From NCBI GenBank assembly GCA_026196775.1, contig JAPHUD010000007.1, forward strand, positions 186,001 through 250,000: DNA of 64,000 bases, in the 5' to 3' direction. This DNA is from Flavobacteriales bacterium. GTDB lineage: Bacteria > Bacteroidota > Bacteroidia > Flavobacteriales_E > Vicingaceae. Below are positions 1-9,004 of this stretch, in pieces. Under the pieces are notes generated by a model. The model worked only from the letters and a program-made list of their open reading frames with translations, was not told the origin of the DNA and did not search any database. The first letter of the stretch is position 1; every line of letters begins with the position of its first letter. The position numbers and the translations under genes were made by a program.

Positions 1-104
1 AAAGGTTAACTCTTAATTTGTACTAAGCTTTGTTGTAAAGACTATATTTTTCATTTGGAAAGGATGTGGGGTACTATTCTTGAAACTTATACCAACACTA
101 CTAA

Positions 105-920
105 CTAAAACCCTATAAAACCTTCTCTAAAAGAGCGTGTTTCAAGTAAATTACGATAATCTGCTATTATTCGGGTAATATACTTCCCTTCTTTATCAAA
201 AATTAATTTTGTAAAATAAGAACTGGCTGCACTTCCTCCATACATATATAAATAAATATATTCTCCGTTTAACGAAGAATAAAGCTCTATTTGACGTTTA
301 GAATATTCTCCTTCACATGTGTAAAAATCAAATAAATCGTTATATACCTCCTTTGGAATTGTTTGTTTATTTCCATTAAGGATTATCTCAATGCTTTTTA
401 TTTCTTCATAAGGTAAAGGCATTTCATCTTCTTTATAAGGAATTTTTCCGTTAGTAATACTATAACAAAAATCTGCTCCATAAGGATTTTTTCCGTTTAT
501 AAGTCGACAACCATACCCCTCCTTTTCTACTAATGTGATTTGATTAGCAACTTCATCAAATTTCCCCAAACTTATTTTAAAATGAATTTTTCCAAGTCCT
601 TTTAAACTATCCTGAAACACAACCTGTGTTGTATCGCATAATTTTCTTTTTATTTGTGGTAATAAATTTCTGTTAGAAATGAATTTTAAATGACTGCTAT
701 CTTTTTTAATCATGGCTTGTACTATAGCCAAATTAGCATTGGTAGTATAATACATCCTTACATCCTCATATACTTTGAGCATTTCAAAATAAGTAGTGTC
801 AATTGATTTTAAATGTATCCTGTATTCTTCTTGCTTTTGCCCATAAGAAAGCATCGATATTAGTAAGCTAAATAACGATACTAGTATTATTTTTAATATT
901 GATCCATTTATTTTAATCAT
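105..920 (-). CDS. Exported protein of unknown function
   Basis: I do not recognise this 271-residue protein. Residues 1-27 form a signal peptide (charged MIKINGS, a long Leu/Ile/Ser core, then SYGQ), so it is probably exported to the periplasm or outer membrane. The rest is mixed alpha/beta with no repeat or catalytic motif I can name. The middle contains a GYGCR segment and several Cys residues. The ATG at 920 is the only start that includes the signal peptide. It lies 12 bases downstream of the tspO stop on the same strand, so it may be read from the tspO transcript. Existence of the gene is fairly sure; function is unknown. Confidence 0.75.
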   Translation of the reverse strand: MIKINGSILKIILVSLFSLLISMLSYGQKQEEYRIHLKSIDTTYFEMLKVYEDVRMYYTTNANLAIVQAMIKKDSSHLKFISNRNLLPQIKRKLCDTTQVVFQDSLKGLGKIHFKISLGKFDEVANQITLVEKEGYGCRLINGKNPYGADFCYSITNGKIPYKEDEMPLPYEEIKSIEIILNGNKQTIPKEVYNDLFDFYTCEGEYSKRQIELYSSLNGEYIYLYMYGGSAASSYFTKLIFDKEGKYITRIIADYRNLLETRSFREGFIGF

Positions 921-932
921 AGTATTTTAGAT

Positions 933-1391
933 TCAATTCCTAACCAATATATAAGCATTAAGTGATGTCGCTACGAGGAGCCAAATAAAATAAGGTAACA
1001 CCAACAGTGTTTTTACTTTTAACTGAGGGAGATAAGCAAAGAAGAAATAACCCATCAATACCGTAAGTAAGACAATGATAAATAATCCGAATGCAACTTG
1101 ATGGTATTTAAAAAAGACTGGGTTCCAAGATACATTCAATATCCATTGTATCACAAATAAAACTATTAGTAGGTTTCTGTTTTCGTTGAGTTGCCATACG
1201 TACGCCATGAAAACGGCAAAACAAATCATTATGGTTGTCCATGCAAAGCCAAAAAACCAACCCGGAGGTGTCCAAGGTGCTTTATTTAAGTTTTGATACC
1301 AATCGGCAGTAACCGCAGTGCTTGTAAAGTAACTACCAATGCCTAATGCAGCAAAGTTGATAACTAAAAAGATGATTATTTTTAGGAACAT
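933..1391 (-). CDS. tspO: TspO/MBR family tryptophan-rich sensory protein
   Basis: This 152-residue integral membrane protein has about five hydrophobic helices and the TspO signatures: WYQNLNKAPWTPPGWFFGFAW near residues 31-50 and WNPVFF in the fourth segment. TspO proteins bind porphyrins and related ligands in the envelope and are tied to tetrapyrrole and stress responses. An open frame extends upstream to a TTG at 1475, but that stretch overlaps the end of the DUF4139 gene and adds 28 residues foreign to the family. The ATG at 1391 gives the normal length and leaves 4 bases after the upstream stop, so I chose it. The gene is probably co-transcribed with its neighbours at 1396-2937 and 105-920. 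Confidence 0.93.
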   Translation of the reverse strand: MFLKIIIFLVINFAALGIGSYFTSTAVTADWYQNLNKAPWTPPGWFFGFAWTTIMICFAVFMAYVWQLNENRNLLIVLFVIQWILNVSWNPVFFKYHQVAFGLFIIVLLTVLMGYFFFAYLPQLKVKTLLVLPYFIWLLVATSLNAYILVRN

Positions 1392-1395
1392 ATTA

Positions 1396-2937
1396 TTAAA
1401 AACTAGGACAACTAATAGTTCTAAACCTTGCAGAACTTCGTTTTGAGAAACTAAAACTACCCCCCTCGTATTCAACGGTATAAATCAACTGCTTTTTTAC
1501 AAGTTTACCCGGGGATAGGTTAATTTTCCAACTAATCTCTCCTTGTTCTTCATCATGAACACCTTCTGATAATTGTTCTAAAATAACATTAGTTGTTTTT
1601 GTTTGAGATATAGGTACTTGTTCAAAAAACTCAATAGTAACATCATGTTGGTTGTTGTTTTTTAGTTGAAATTCGTAAGCAAAAGTTATTTTCTTCTTTT
1701 TGCCAAATGTTACTTCTTTAGCATATTTCTTGTTTTCAATCTCCGCTCTTTTAAAATAAATACTATTATCTTTACCAACAGAAAGCAACAATGTATCAGA
1801 AAAATCGCTAAACTTTAATATGGTTTTACCTACAGAATTTTTATTATACGTAACATTTGCAACACCATCTACTAAACCTAATGTATCCCATTCAGCAACT
1901 TTTGCAACAAGATAAACTTCATTATCTAAGCTAGGATAAGCATAAAATGAATATTCGGCAGGCAATGAAATATTCATGATTGGAAAAGAAAAAACCGTGC
2001 TATTAGACTTTATAGCAAACTTTCCATTCAACGTTCTTAATTTCAAAAATGATGGCACAAAAATATCCTGATAATCAACACCTTCTAATTTAGCTATTTG
2101 CTGATTATTATTTTGTGTTAAATTATCTGTTTGTTTAATATTATTTTGATTTGTTCTGTAACTCAATACCCATGGTTCTTCAGGTTTTGGAAGCTTTGTT
2201 GGATTTTCTAAAGGAAATGCAGATGATAATTGAAGCGTTATGTTTTCCCAATTTTCACCAGTTTGACTCATAATTTTAGCCATGTATTTTAACTCTATTT
2301 GTTTGCTTGATGAGTTTTCAACTTCAATTTCGTAAAACGGACTCCAACCTATTCCTCCAACAATATATTCAAAATGTAAAGACTTTGTTAATTGTTGCTC
2401 TACTGAAACAAGCACTTTTAAAATAGCAGCATCTTCATTATTTAATTTAACACTATCTAATTTTTTAGCTTCAACTATAGCATTATCAATTTTTCTAAGT
2501 TCTTTATTTAAATCTAAAATCTTATCTGAATAGAAACTTAACATTTTTTCCAATTCATCTACTTCTTTAATAAAGTTAGCTTCAGCATATTTCTGTTCTA
2601 GTAATTTAATTTGATTAATTACAGCAGTTTTTCTGTCTTCTAATTGAAAAAATTCCTCCTTACTTAATTTCTTAATAAGGTTTTTATTCAATATGGTTAC
2701 CTCTTTATTTTTGATAACAAAAGAATTTAAAACTAATTTAGAAGAAATATCTTTAAACTCTAACTCAAAGAGTCCTACACCCACTTTATTATCAGAAGCT
2801 CTTGACACAAGAGCTCCGGAGTGATAAACTACAACATTCTCTACTTTTGAAAGAACTTCTATATTTTTAGCTGCAAATAAATTGGTTGTAAAAACAATTA
2901 CAAATACAAAAACAACAAGTAGACAAATTTTACGCAT
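1396..2937 (-). CDS. DUF4139/DUF4140 (MuiA-like) exported protein
   Basis: This 513-residue protein starts with a signal peptide (MRKICLLVVFVFVIVFTTNLFAA). An N-terminal DUF4140-like segment (ENVVVYHSGALVSR, about residues 30-125) is followed by a coiled coil (about 90-165) and a C-terminal beta-rich DUF4139 region containing IGWSPFYEIEV and MSQTGENWENITLQLSSA. This is the architecture of the mucoidy-inhibitor MuiA-like family, whose biochemical role is unclear. The last 20 or so residues after YTVEYEGG are Ser/Arg-rich and unlike the usual family ending, which stops soon after this strand. They follow a run of six G at 1460-1465 (C on the plus strand), where one extra G would stop translation at once. 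The stop is 8 bases from the upstream gene's side, consistent with an operon with 2946-5228. Confidence 0.85.
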   Translation of the reverse strand: MRKICLLVVFVFVIVFTTNLFAAKNIEVLSKVENVVVYHSGALVSRASDNKVGVGLFELEFKDISSKLVLNSFVIKNKEVTILNKNLIKKLSKEEFFQLEDRKTAVINQIKLLEQKYAEANFIKEVDELEKMLSFYSDKILDLNKELRKIDNAIVEAKKLDSVKLNNEDAAILKVLVSVEQQLTKSLHFEYIVGGIGWSPFYEIEVENSSSKQIELKYMAKIMSQTGENWENITLQLSSAFPLENPTKLPKPEEPWVLSYRTNQNNIKQTDNLTQNNNQQIAKLEGVDYQDIFVPSFLKLRTLNGKFAIKSNSTVFSFPIMNISLPAEYSFYAYPSLDNEVYLVAKVAEWDTLGLVDGVANVTYNKNSVGKTILKFSDFSDTLLLSVGKDNSIYFKRAEIENKKYAKEVTFGKKKKITFAYEFQLKNNNQHDVTIEFFEQVPISQTKTTNVILEQLSEGVHDEEQGEISWKINLSPGKLVKKQLIYTVEYEGGSFSFSKRSSARFRTISCPSF

Positions 2938-2945
2938 TTAGTTTT

Positions 2946-5228
2946 TTATTTTTTAATTACCCTAATAACTTCACTGCCTGTTTGGTTCACAAATTTCACA
3001 AAATAAATTCCTTGACTTTGTCCATCAAGGTTAATCACTACTTTAGAGGCATTTAAATTGCTTTGATAAATGGTTCTTCCCATTAAATCTATTACTTCTA
3101 CAGAGGCATTTTCTAAACTATTATTACCAACATCTAAGGTAATTTGGTTGTTAGTTGGGTTAGGGTAAACATTAATTTTATCCGAAATGCTTTCTTTATC
3201 ATCAACACTTATAATTGTTCCCGGATCTCCTTTATAGAAATTAACTCCTCCGGCAACATTCCCTACAATTAAATCAAAAGCGGTATCATTATTTATATCC
3301 GCAACATTAACAAAAGACCATCCACCTTGTTTTATACCTAAATACATAGAATCTATCAAGTTAAAAGTTCCGCCAAGATTTCCATCAATACTATCGTAAT
3401 AATAAATATAGCCATTAGTAGCTCCTGCAATTAATTTGTAATCGCCATTATCGTCATAAATAAAAGGAGTACTATTTCCGTTGTATTCATCGTACCTTCT
3501 TGTTTTAACATCTCCTAACTGAGAGGTTACCCAACTATAAGAAGGTATGGTTGCTGTTCCAGTATTTTCATAATAAGATACAAAACCTAATCGGTCTCCT
3601 ATAATTAAATCCAATAATCCATCTCTATTCAAATCTATTAACTGAGGTACTGAATATAACCCTACATCTATTCCTTCATACTCTGCTTTATTAAGTACAA
3701 AGTTGGCAGTATTTCCTGCTCCGGCAATATTTTCAAAATAATGAATTTTTCCGTTGTCTCCACCAACAATCATATCTTCATCGCCATCTCCATCAATATC
3801 TCCAAAAGTAGGAGCTAACCTTAACATTGGCTGATTGGTAGCGACATTTAAATTGATATTAGCTAGATCAGCATAGTTAGAATCGATTAATTGATATGCC
3901 GGATTACTAGCTGTTCCAATATTTTCGTACAACCACAATGAAGAAATTAATCCTTGATTGGTTTGCAAAGCAGTATAACCAGCATTTCCAATAACAATAT
4001 CCATTAACCCATCTGCATTATGATCGAAAAACACTGGAAAAGCTCCTGTACCCACTTCTATCATATCTTCTTGAAGAAAAGCTGTTGTTTTAAAATCAAA
4101 TTCTGGTAAATTCGTTGAACGTTGATTTTCATAATGCCATACACTTTCTAGATTTTCACAGCCATTAAAACAATTAGGACTAGCTAAAAAGTCTTTAACT
4201 CCGTCATTATTTACATCTAAATAATACCCTGCAGGAAAAAGATATAAATCTACTGGAGTAGTGTTAGCAGTATTCATAGGAAAAGCTGTGTCTACCGCAG
4301 TTATATGAGATGAAGTAAAGTTGGGAGAAGAGTCTGAATTATACAACAATACAAAATTGTTGTGAGAAACATCTCCTAAAATTAAATCTTTAGATCCGTT
4401 TGAGTCAACATCCATCATCATAACTGTAGAACCACTGTGTTTGTTACCACCACTAATTCTTTCAGGATTGTTGATGTTAAATCCACAAGAATCATCTAAA
4501 ATAACATTATTACTTTGAGCACCTTCTGTAAAAAAGCCCCAACATTTATTTCTTAATTCATAATCTAAGCTATCACAATCTCCATATCTTTCCATACTTA
4601 AATTTTTATGATATTCTACTTGAGAACCCAAAATACTAAAGGTAATGATATCTAAATCACCATCTCCATCAACATCTTCTATTGCAGGAATATCTATAGA
4701 TGAAACATATAGGTTCACCATACTTGGTGTCGGTGAATCAGGTTGATAATTAGAATACAAAATATTAGAAGGCGTGCTAGAAGTTTCTATGGTAAATAAA
4801 AGTTGTGTAGCAGTAGAAACGTTTCTGTAAACCACAATTCCTCCTGCACCAGAAGTAAAAATATCCATTTTACCATCACAGTTAAAATCTCTAAGCAATA
4901 CCCAATCTCTTATGTCTTGAGGAAAATATTGGGTATATTCTGGTGCTAAATGATAATCTACTTTGTTTGGTGTCCCATGATTTATAAAAGTAGTCATTCG
5001 ATTAATGCTTCTATCAAAAACAAATAAATCCATAATTCCATCCAAATTCAAGTCTATTTCTGAAAACTGAGCAGAATTAAAGCCACCTGTCCATGCATGA
5101 TAAAGCGTATCGCTATTAAAATTTAAAACAGTAATAGAATCATATCTATTAATCGTAAGCTGTGCTTTTGAAGTTAGCGACAACACTAAAAAGATAAAAA
5201 GTGCTAAAAAAGTTGTAATTTTTTTCAT
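2946..5228 (-). CDS. FG-GAP/VCBS repeat protein with T9SS sorting domain
   Basis: This 760-residue secreted protein has a signal peptide (MKKITTFLALFIFLVLSLTSKAQ) and many FG-GAP/VCBS-type repeats. These are seen as recurring D-x-N-x-D-G or D-x-D-G-D motifs (DLNLDGIMDL, DVDGDGDLDI, DINNDTAFDL) that typically bind calcium in a beta-propeller. The C-terminal 75 residues are a type A T9SS sorting domain, beginning INVYPNPTNNQITL, with a ...GIYFVKF... strand and a KK end. The expected route is Sec export, then T9SS transport and attachment to, or release from, the cell surface. The repeats suggest binding or adhesion rather than catalysis; no enzyme motif is visible. It is the first gene of a minus-strand run and diverges from secDF. 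Confidence 0.92.
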   Translation of the reverse strand: MKKITTFLALFIFLVLSLTSKAQLTINRYDSITVLNFNSDTLYHAWTGGFNSAQFSEIDLNLDGIMDLFVFDRSINRMTTFINHGTPNKVDYHLAPEYTQYFPQDIRDWVLLRDFNCDGKMDIFTSGAGGIVVYRNVSTATQLLFTIETSSTPSNILYSNYQPDSPTPSMVNLYVSSIDIPAIEDVDGDGDLDIITFSILGSQVEYHKNLSMERYGDCDSLDYELRNKCWGFFTEGAQSNNVILDDSCGFNINNPERISGGNKHSGSTVMMMDVDSNGSKDLILGDVSHNNFVLLYNSDSSPNFTSSHITAVDTAFPMNTANTTPVDLYLFPAGYYLDVNNDGVKDFLASPNCFNGCENLESVWHYENQRSTNLPEFDFKTTAFLQEDMIEVGTGAFPVFFDHNADGLMDIVIGNAGYTALQTNQGLISSLWLYENIGTASNPAYQLIDSNYADLANINLNVATNQPMLRLAPTFGDIDGDGDEDMIVGGDNGKIHYFENIAGAGNTANFVLNKAEYEGIDVGLYSVPQLIDLNRDGLLDLIIGDRLGFVSYYENTGTATIPSYSWVTSQLGDVKTRRYDEYNGNSTPFIYDDNGDYKLIAGATNGYIYYYDSIDGNLGGTFNLIDSMYLGIKQGGWSFVNVADINNDTAFDLIVGNVAGGVNFYKGDPGTIISVDDKESISDKINVYPNPTNNQITLDVGNNSLENASVEVIDLMGRTIYQSNLNASKVVINLDGQSQGIYFVKFVNQTGSEVIRVIKK

Positions 5229-5392
5229 AATTCGATGCTAATAATGATAAATCTATTGTTCAAAGGCTAAGTTAGCTCTATTAATTTTATTAAAAAATGA
5301 CTAAACTCATGCTTTCTAAACCCTTTAAACTCCTTGCCAAATTTAAGCTTATTTAGTGAAATAAAAAAAAGTTAAATGAAATGAATTTTATG

Positions 5393-5423
5393 TTTGTAAA
5401 ACGTTTTTGAAATTCTATATTTG
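5393..5423 (+). promoter_or_regulatory. Bacteroidota-type promoter of secDF
   Basis: TTTG at 5393-5396 and TATATTTG at 5416-5423 are separated by exactly 19 bases, matching the Bacteroidota -33/-7 consensus TTTG-N19-TAnnTTTG. Transcription would start near 5430 and give a short leader before the ATG at 5464. This is the cleanest promoter in the window. Confidence 0.75.
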
Positions 5424-5463
5424 CAGGCTTATAATTTTTTAACAAAAATACACACAAAGAGAA

Positions 5464-8400
5464 ATGCAAAACAAAGGACTATTAACAACGTTTACCATAC
5501 TTTTTGCTATAGCGAGTTTATACTCATTATCGCTTACATGGTTTGCTGTAAATGTAGAAAACGATGCGAAAGAATACGCAGAAACGTATCATAATGGAAG
5601 TTCAGATGCTGAATTTGCTTATTTAGATTCTATGGCTTCTGAAGAAGTTTATCCGGTAATCGGCTATACTTACGGTGAGCTAAGAGCTAAAATGCTTAAC
5701 TTAGGTCTTGACTTAAAAGGTGGTATGAACGTAACCTTAGAAGTACAAGTTGATGAAGTAGTTAGAGCTTTGTCTTCCTATAATGAAGACCCAGTTTTTA
5801 ATGAAGCTATTAAAAGAGCTAACGAATTGCAAGTGCAAAATGGTGGCAACTTTGTTGCTTATTTTGAAGAAGCATTCAATGAGATTAGTCCTAATGGAAA
5901 GTTATCTGACTATTTCTACAACAGAGATACAAAAGAAAAAATATCTGCAAAAGCTTCAAATAAAGAAATTTTGGAGTTTATTAACGACATTGCTAATGCT
6001 GCTATCGAACAATCTTTTGAAGTAATTAGAACAAGAATTGGTTTATTTGGAGCTGCCCAACCAAGCATTCAACGCTTAACAGGCTCTGATAGAATTTTAG
6101 TTGAATTACCGGGGGTTAAAAACAAAGAAAGAGTTCGTCAGTTATTACAAGGAACTGCTAAATTAGAATTTTGGACTACTTACCAAAACAATGAGTTTTA
6201 TCCTTTATTAGCAGAAGCCAATTCTACATTAGCTAAATTGCTAAACAAAGACGAAAAAACTGGAGAAACTAACGATTCAACAGCAACTGAAGAAGTTAAA
6301 GACACCACTTTGACAGAAGAAAAAGTGGAAGAAACTCCTGCTGTTGAAACCCCAGCTGAAGAAGAAAAAGACTTATTATCTCAATTAAGTGATGATTCAA
6401 CAAAAACAGATACTTCTTCTAACGATTTATTATCTCAATTAGATGATGCTACGGGTGAAGATTCTTTAGCTTTATTCCAAAAAAGTGTAAAAGAAAATCC
6501 GCTATTTGCTATTATGACTATTCCTACTTACCAAAATGAGGAAGGTCAACAAATGTTTGCTGAAGGACCTGTTGTAGGTATTGTTGCTGTAAAAGATACA
6601 GGGAAAGTAAACAGCTACTTAGCTAAACCAGAGATTAAAGAAATTATTAACCCAAGAAAATACAAATTACTTTGGGCATACAAACCTTTTGATGATAATC
6701 AGCAATTTATTCAACTTTATGCTATAAAAGTTGAAAACAGAGATGGAAAAGCTGAATTAGAAGGAGATGTCATTGTTGATGCGTCACAACAATTTGGAAT
6801 GTACAATGGTGCTCCTGAAATTGAAATGATTATGAATGGTGATGGTGCTCAGAAATGGAAACACCTTACCGGACAAAATGTTGGTAAAGCTATTGCCATT
6901 GTATTAGATGGATTAGTTTACTCTGCTCCTGCACCTTCTGAAGAAATTGCAGGTGGCCGTTCTAGTATTACAGGTAACTTTACTATTGAAGAGGCTAAAT
7001 TAATTGCTAATATTCTTAAAGCGGGTAAACTTCCTGCTCCTGCAAGAATTGTTGAAGAAGCTGTTGTTGGACCAACATTAGGACAAGAATCTATCAGCAA
7101 AGGAATGTTCTCTTTCATTATTGCATTAATGATAGTATTGGCTTACATGGTGTTTTATTACTCTAAAGCTGGTATTGCCTCTGTGATAGCATTGCTTGCT
7201 AATATGTTCTTCATTTTTGGAATATTAGCTTCTATGCCGCAATTAATTGCCTTAACATTACCGGGTATTGCAGGTATTATCTTAACTATTGGTATGTCGG
7301 TAGATGCCAACGTTCTTATATTTGAGCGTATTCGTGAAGAAATTGCCGCAGGTAAAGGTCTGAGATTGGCTGTTTCCGATGGTTATAAATTTGCTTATTC
7401 ATCTATTATTGATGCAAACATTACTACCTTATTAACAGGTTTTGTACTATGGTTCTTTGGAACTGGTCCTGTTGAAGGGTTTGCAAAAACTTTAGTAATT
7501 GGTATTTTAACATCGTTATTTACTGCTATCTTTATTACTAGATTAATTTTTGAATACCAATTAAATAAAGGTAAAGTATTAAAATTTGCTACTAATCTTA
7601 CTGATGGATTATTCCAAAACACTAACATTCAATTCTTAAAAAACAGAAAGAAATTTTATATTCTTTCAGGTGTTATCATCTTAATTGGTATTGGCTCTTT
7701 AGCAACAAAAGGACTTCAAAAAGGTGTAGACTTCCAAGGAGGGAGAACTTATGTTGTAAGATTTGAAAATACTGATAAAGTAGAAACTCAAACCGTTAGT
7801 CAGCAATTAGCAACTTTATTTGAATCTGCTCCTGAGGTAAAAACTTTTGGTGATGATAATCAAGTGAAAATCACTACTACATTTATGATTAATAGTCAGG
7901 ATGAAAAAGCTGATGACATTGTTGAAGATAAATTATACGAAGGGTTATCGTCTATCTTTGGTAGCGAAGTTACTAAACAGCAATTTATGGACAATTACTT
8001 AATGAGTTCTCAAAAAGTTGGACCAACTATTGCCAACGATATGATTCGTTCGTCTATATTATCTATTGTATTCTCATTAATTATCATTTTCTTATACATA
8101 GTATTTAGATTTAAGAAATGGCAATATGGTGCTGGTGCACTTATCGCTCTTTTCCATGATGTATTAATTGTATTGTCTTTATTCTCTATTTTCTATGGTA
8201 TTTTACCGTTCTCTTTAGAAATAGACCAAGCATTTATTGCAGCTATCTTAACAGTTGTGGGTTACTCCATTAATGATACAGTGGTTGTTTTTGATAGAAT
8301 TAGAGAATACTTAGGTTCATACAAGAAAAGAGAAATTGATGATGTGGTAAATAGTGCTATCAACAGTACTTTAAGCAGAACTGTTAATACCTCTTTAAGT

Positions 8401-8574
8401 ACCATCTTTGTATTGTTAATGATATTTATTTTTGGTGGTGAAGTAATTAGAGGGTTTACTTTTGCATTACTTATTGGTGTAATTGTAGGTACTTACTCTT
8501 CTGCTTTCGTAGCTTCTCCTATCGTTTATGATTTCATGAACAAACAAAAAGAGAAAGAAAAAAAGAACAAATAA
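5464..8574 (+). CDS. secDF: Protein translocase subunit SecDF (fused)
   Basis: This 1036-residue fusion of SecD and SecF is the proton-driven partner of SecYEG that pulls exported proteins across the inner membrane. One N-terminal helix (LLTTFTILFAIASLYSLSL) is followed by the periplasmic P1 domain with DLKGGMNVTLEV, the SecD membrane half with SVDANVLIFERIREE, then the SecF half starting near residue 730 with KGVDFQGGRTYVV and the SINDTVVVFDRIRE motif. Both halves keep the Asp that carries protons in the family. P1 holds a long acidic, Thr/Glu/Ser-rich insertion at about residues 260-335, containing the six-residue sequence DLLSQL twice. The Bacteroidota normally have the fused form. A strong promoter precedes the gene and a terminator follows at 8598-8634, so it looks monocistronic. 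Confidence 0.98.
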   Translation: MQNKGLLTTFTILFAIASLYSLSLTWFAVNVENDAKEYAETYHNGSSDAEFAYLDSMASEEVYPVIGYTYGELRAKMLNLGLDLKGGMNVTLEVQVDEVVRALSSYNEDPVFNEAIKRANELQVQNGGNFVAYFEEAFNEISPNGKLSDYFYNRDTKEKISAKASNKEILEFINDIANAAIEQSFEVIRTRIGLFGAAQPSIQRLTGSDRILVELPGVKNKERVRQLLQGTAKLEFWTTYQNNEFYPLLAEANSTLAKLLNKDEKTGETNDSTATEEVKDTTLTEEKVEETPAVETPAEEEKDLLSQLSDDSTKTDTSSNDLLSQLDDATGEDSLALFQKSVKENPLFAIMTIPTYQNEEGQQMFAEGPVVGIVAVKDTGKVNSYLAKPEIKEIINPRKYKLLWAYKPFDDNQQFIQLYAIKVENRDGKAELEGDVIVDASQQFGMYNGAPEIEMIMNGDGAQKWKHLTGQNVGKAIAIVLDGLVYSAPAPSEEIAGGRSSITGNFTIEEAKLIANILKAGKLPAPARIVEEAVVGPTLGQESISKGMFSFIIALMIVLAYMVFYYSKAGIASVIALLANMFFIFGILASMPQLIALTLPGIAGIILTIGMSVDANVLIFERIREEIAAGKGLRLAVSDGYKFAYSSIIDANITTLLTGFVLWFFGTGPVEGFAKTLVIGILTSLFTAIFITRLIFEYQLNKGKVLKFATNLTDGLFQNTNIQFLKNRKKFYILSGVIILIGIGSLATKGLQKGVDFQGGRTYVVRFENTDKVETQTVSQQLATLFESAPEVKTFGDDNQVKITTTFMINSQDEKADDIVEDKLYEGLSSIFGSEVTKQQFMDNYLMSSQKVGPTIANDMIRSSILSIVFSLIIIFLYIVFRFKKWQYGAGALIALFHDVLIVLSLFSIFYGILPFSLEIDQAFIAAILTVVGYSINDTVVVFDRIREYLGSYKKREIDDVVNSAINSTLSRTVNTSLSTIFVLLMIFIFGGEVIRGFTFALLIGVIVGTYSSAFVASPIVYDFMNKQKEKEKKNK

Positions 8575-8597
8575 TTTCTTTTTAAATAAACTAAAAG

Positions 8598-8634
8598 AAT
8601 AAGCTGCTTATGAAAATGAGCAGCTTATTTTTTT
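8598..8634 (+). terminator. Rho-independent terminator after secDF
   Basis: The 11-base stem AATAAGCTGCT / AGCAGCTTATT encloses a 10-base loop and is followed by a T tract. It lies 24 bases after the secDF stop and before tatA. Confidence 0.88.
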
Positions 8635-8660
8635 GTAGTTTTGTCTAATAAATTAGCTTT

Positions 8661-8999
8661 ATGTTAGCATTTTTTAATATCGGTGGTGGAGAGTTGGTAA
8701 TCATTGTATTGGTTATCGTTATGTTTTTTGGCTCAAAAAAAATACCTGAAATTGCTCGTACTTTGGGTAAAGGAATTAGCGAATTAAAAAATGCTACTTC
8801 GGATATTCAACAAGAAATAAAGAAATCTGTTCCTTCAGAAGTTACTAATATAAAAAACTCTGTAAATGTGGAACATCAGGTAAAAAGTTTTATCAAAAAA
8901 GAAATTACCAAGCCCATAGAGGATAAAGATGTTGATGGTACTTCAACTCCAGAAGAAGACAATACTCCTTCTCCTCCTAACTCAATTTCAAGAAGTTAA
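8661..8999 (+). CDS. tatA: Twin-arginine translocase subunit TatA/TatE family
   Basis: This 112-residue protein has one N-terminal membrane helix (about residues 8-24), the hinge FFGSKKIPE and an amphipathic helix (IARTLGKGISELKNATSDI), the TatA/B pattern. A charged tail follows, ending in a Pro/Ser/Glu-rich stretch. TatA forms the pore used by folded Tat substrates in the inner membrane. No tatC lies in the window, so the partner must be elsewhere. The protein follows the secDF terminator; a weak -7-like TAGCTTTA overlaps the start codon, so the real promoter is uncertain. The stop is 5 bases before the antiporter start, suggesting co-transcription. Confidence 0.93.
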   Translation: MLAFFNIGGGELVIIVLVIVMFFGSKKIPEIARTLGKGISELKNATSDIQQEIKKSVPSEVTNIKNSVNVEHQVKSFIKKEITKPIEDKDVDGTSTPEEDNTPSPPNSISRS

Positions 9000-9004
9000 T
9001 TTTT

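Noticed and set aside
1-104. Partial gene at the left edge
   Set aside because: No open frame with family features; only AT-rich sequence past the stop at 105.
1392-1475. Upstream extension of tspO to a TTG
   Set aside because: It overlaps the DUF4139 gene and adds a non-family N-terminus; ATG at 1391 is normal.
8630-8661. Promoter of tatA with TAGCTTTA overlapping the start codon
   Set aside because: One base off the consensus, and its start site would fall inside the gene.
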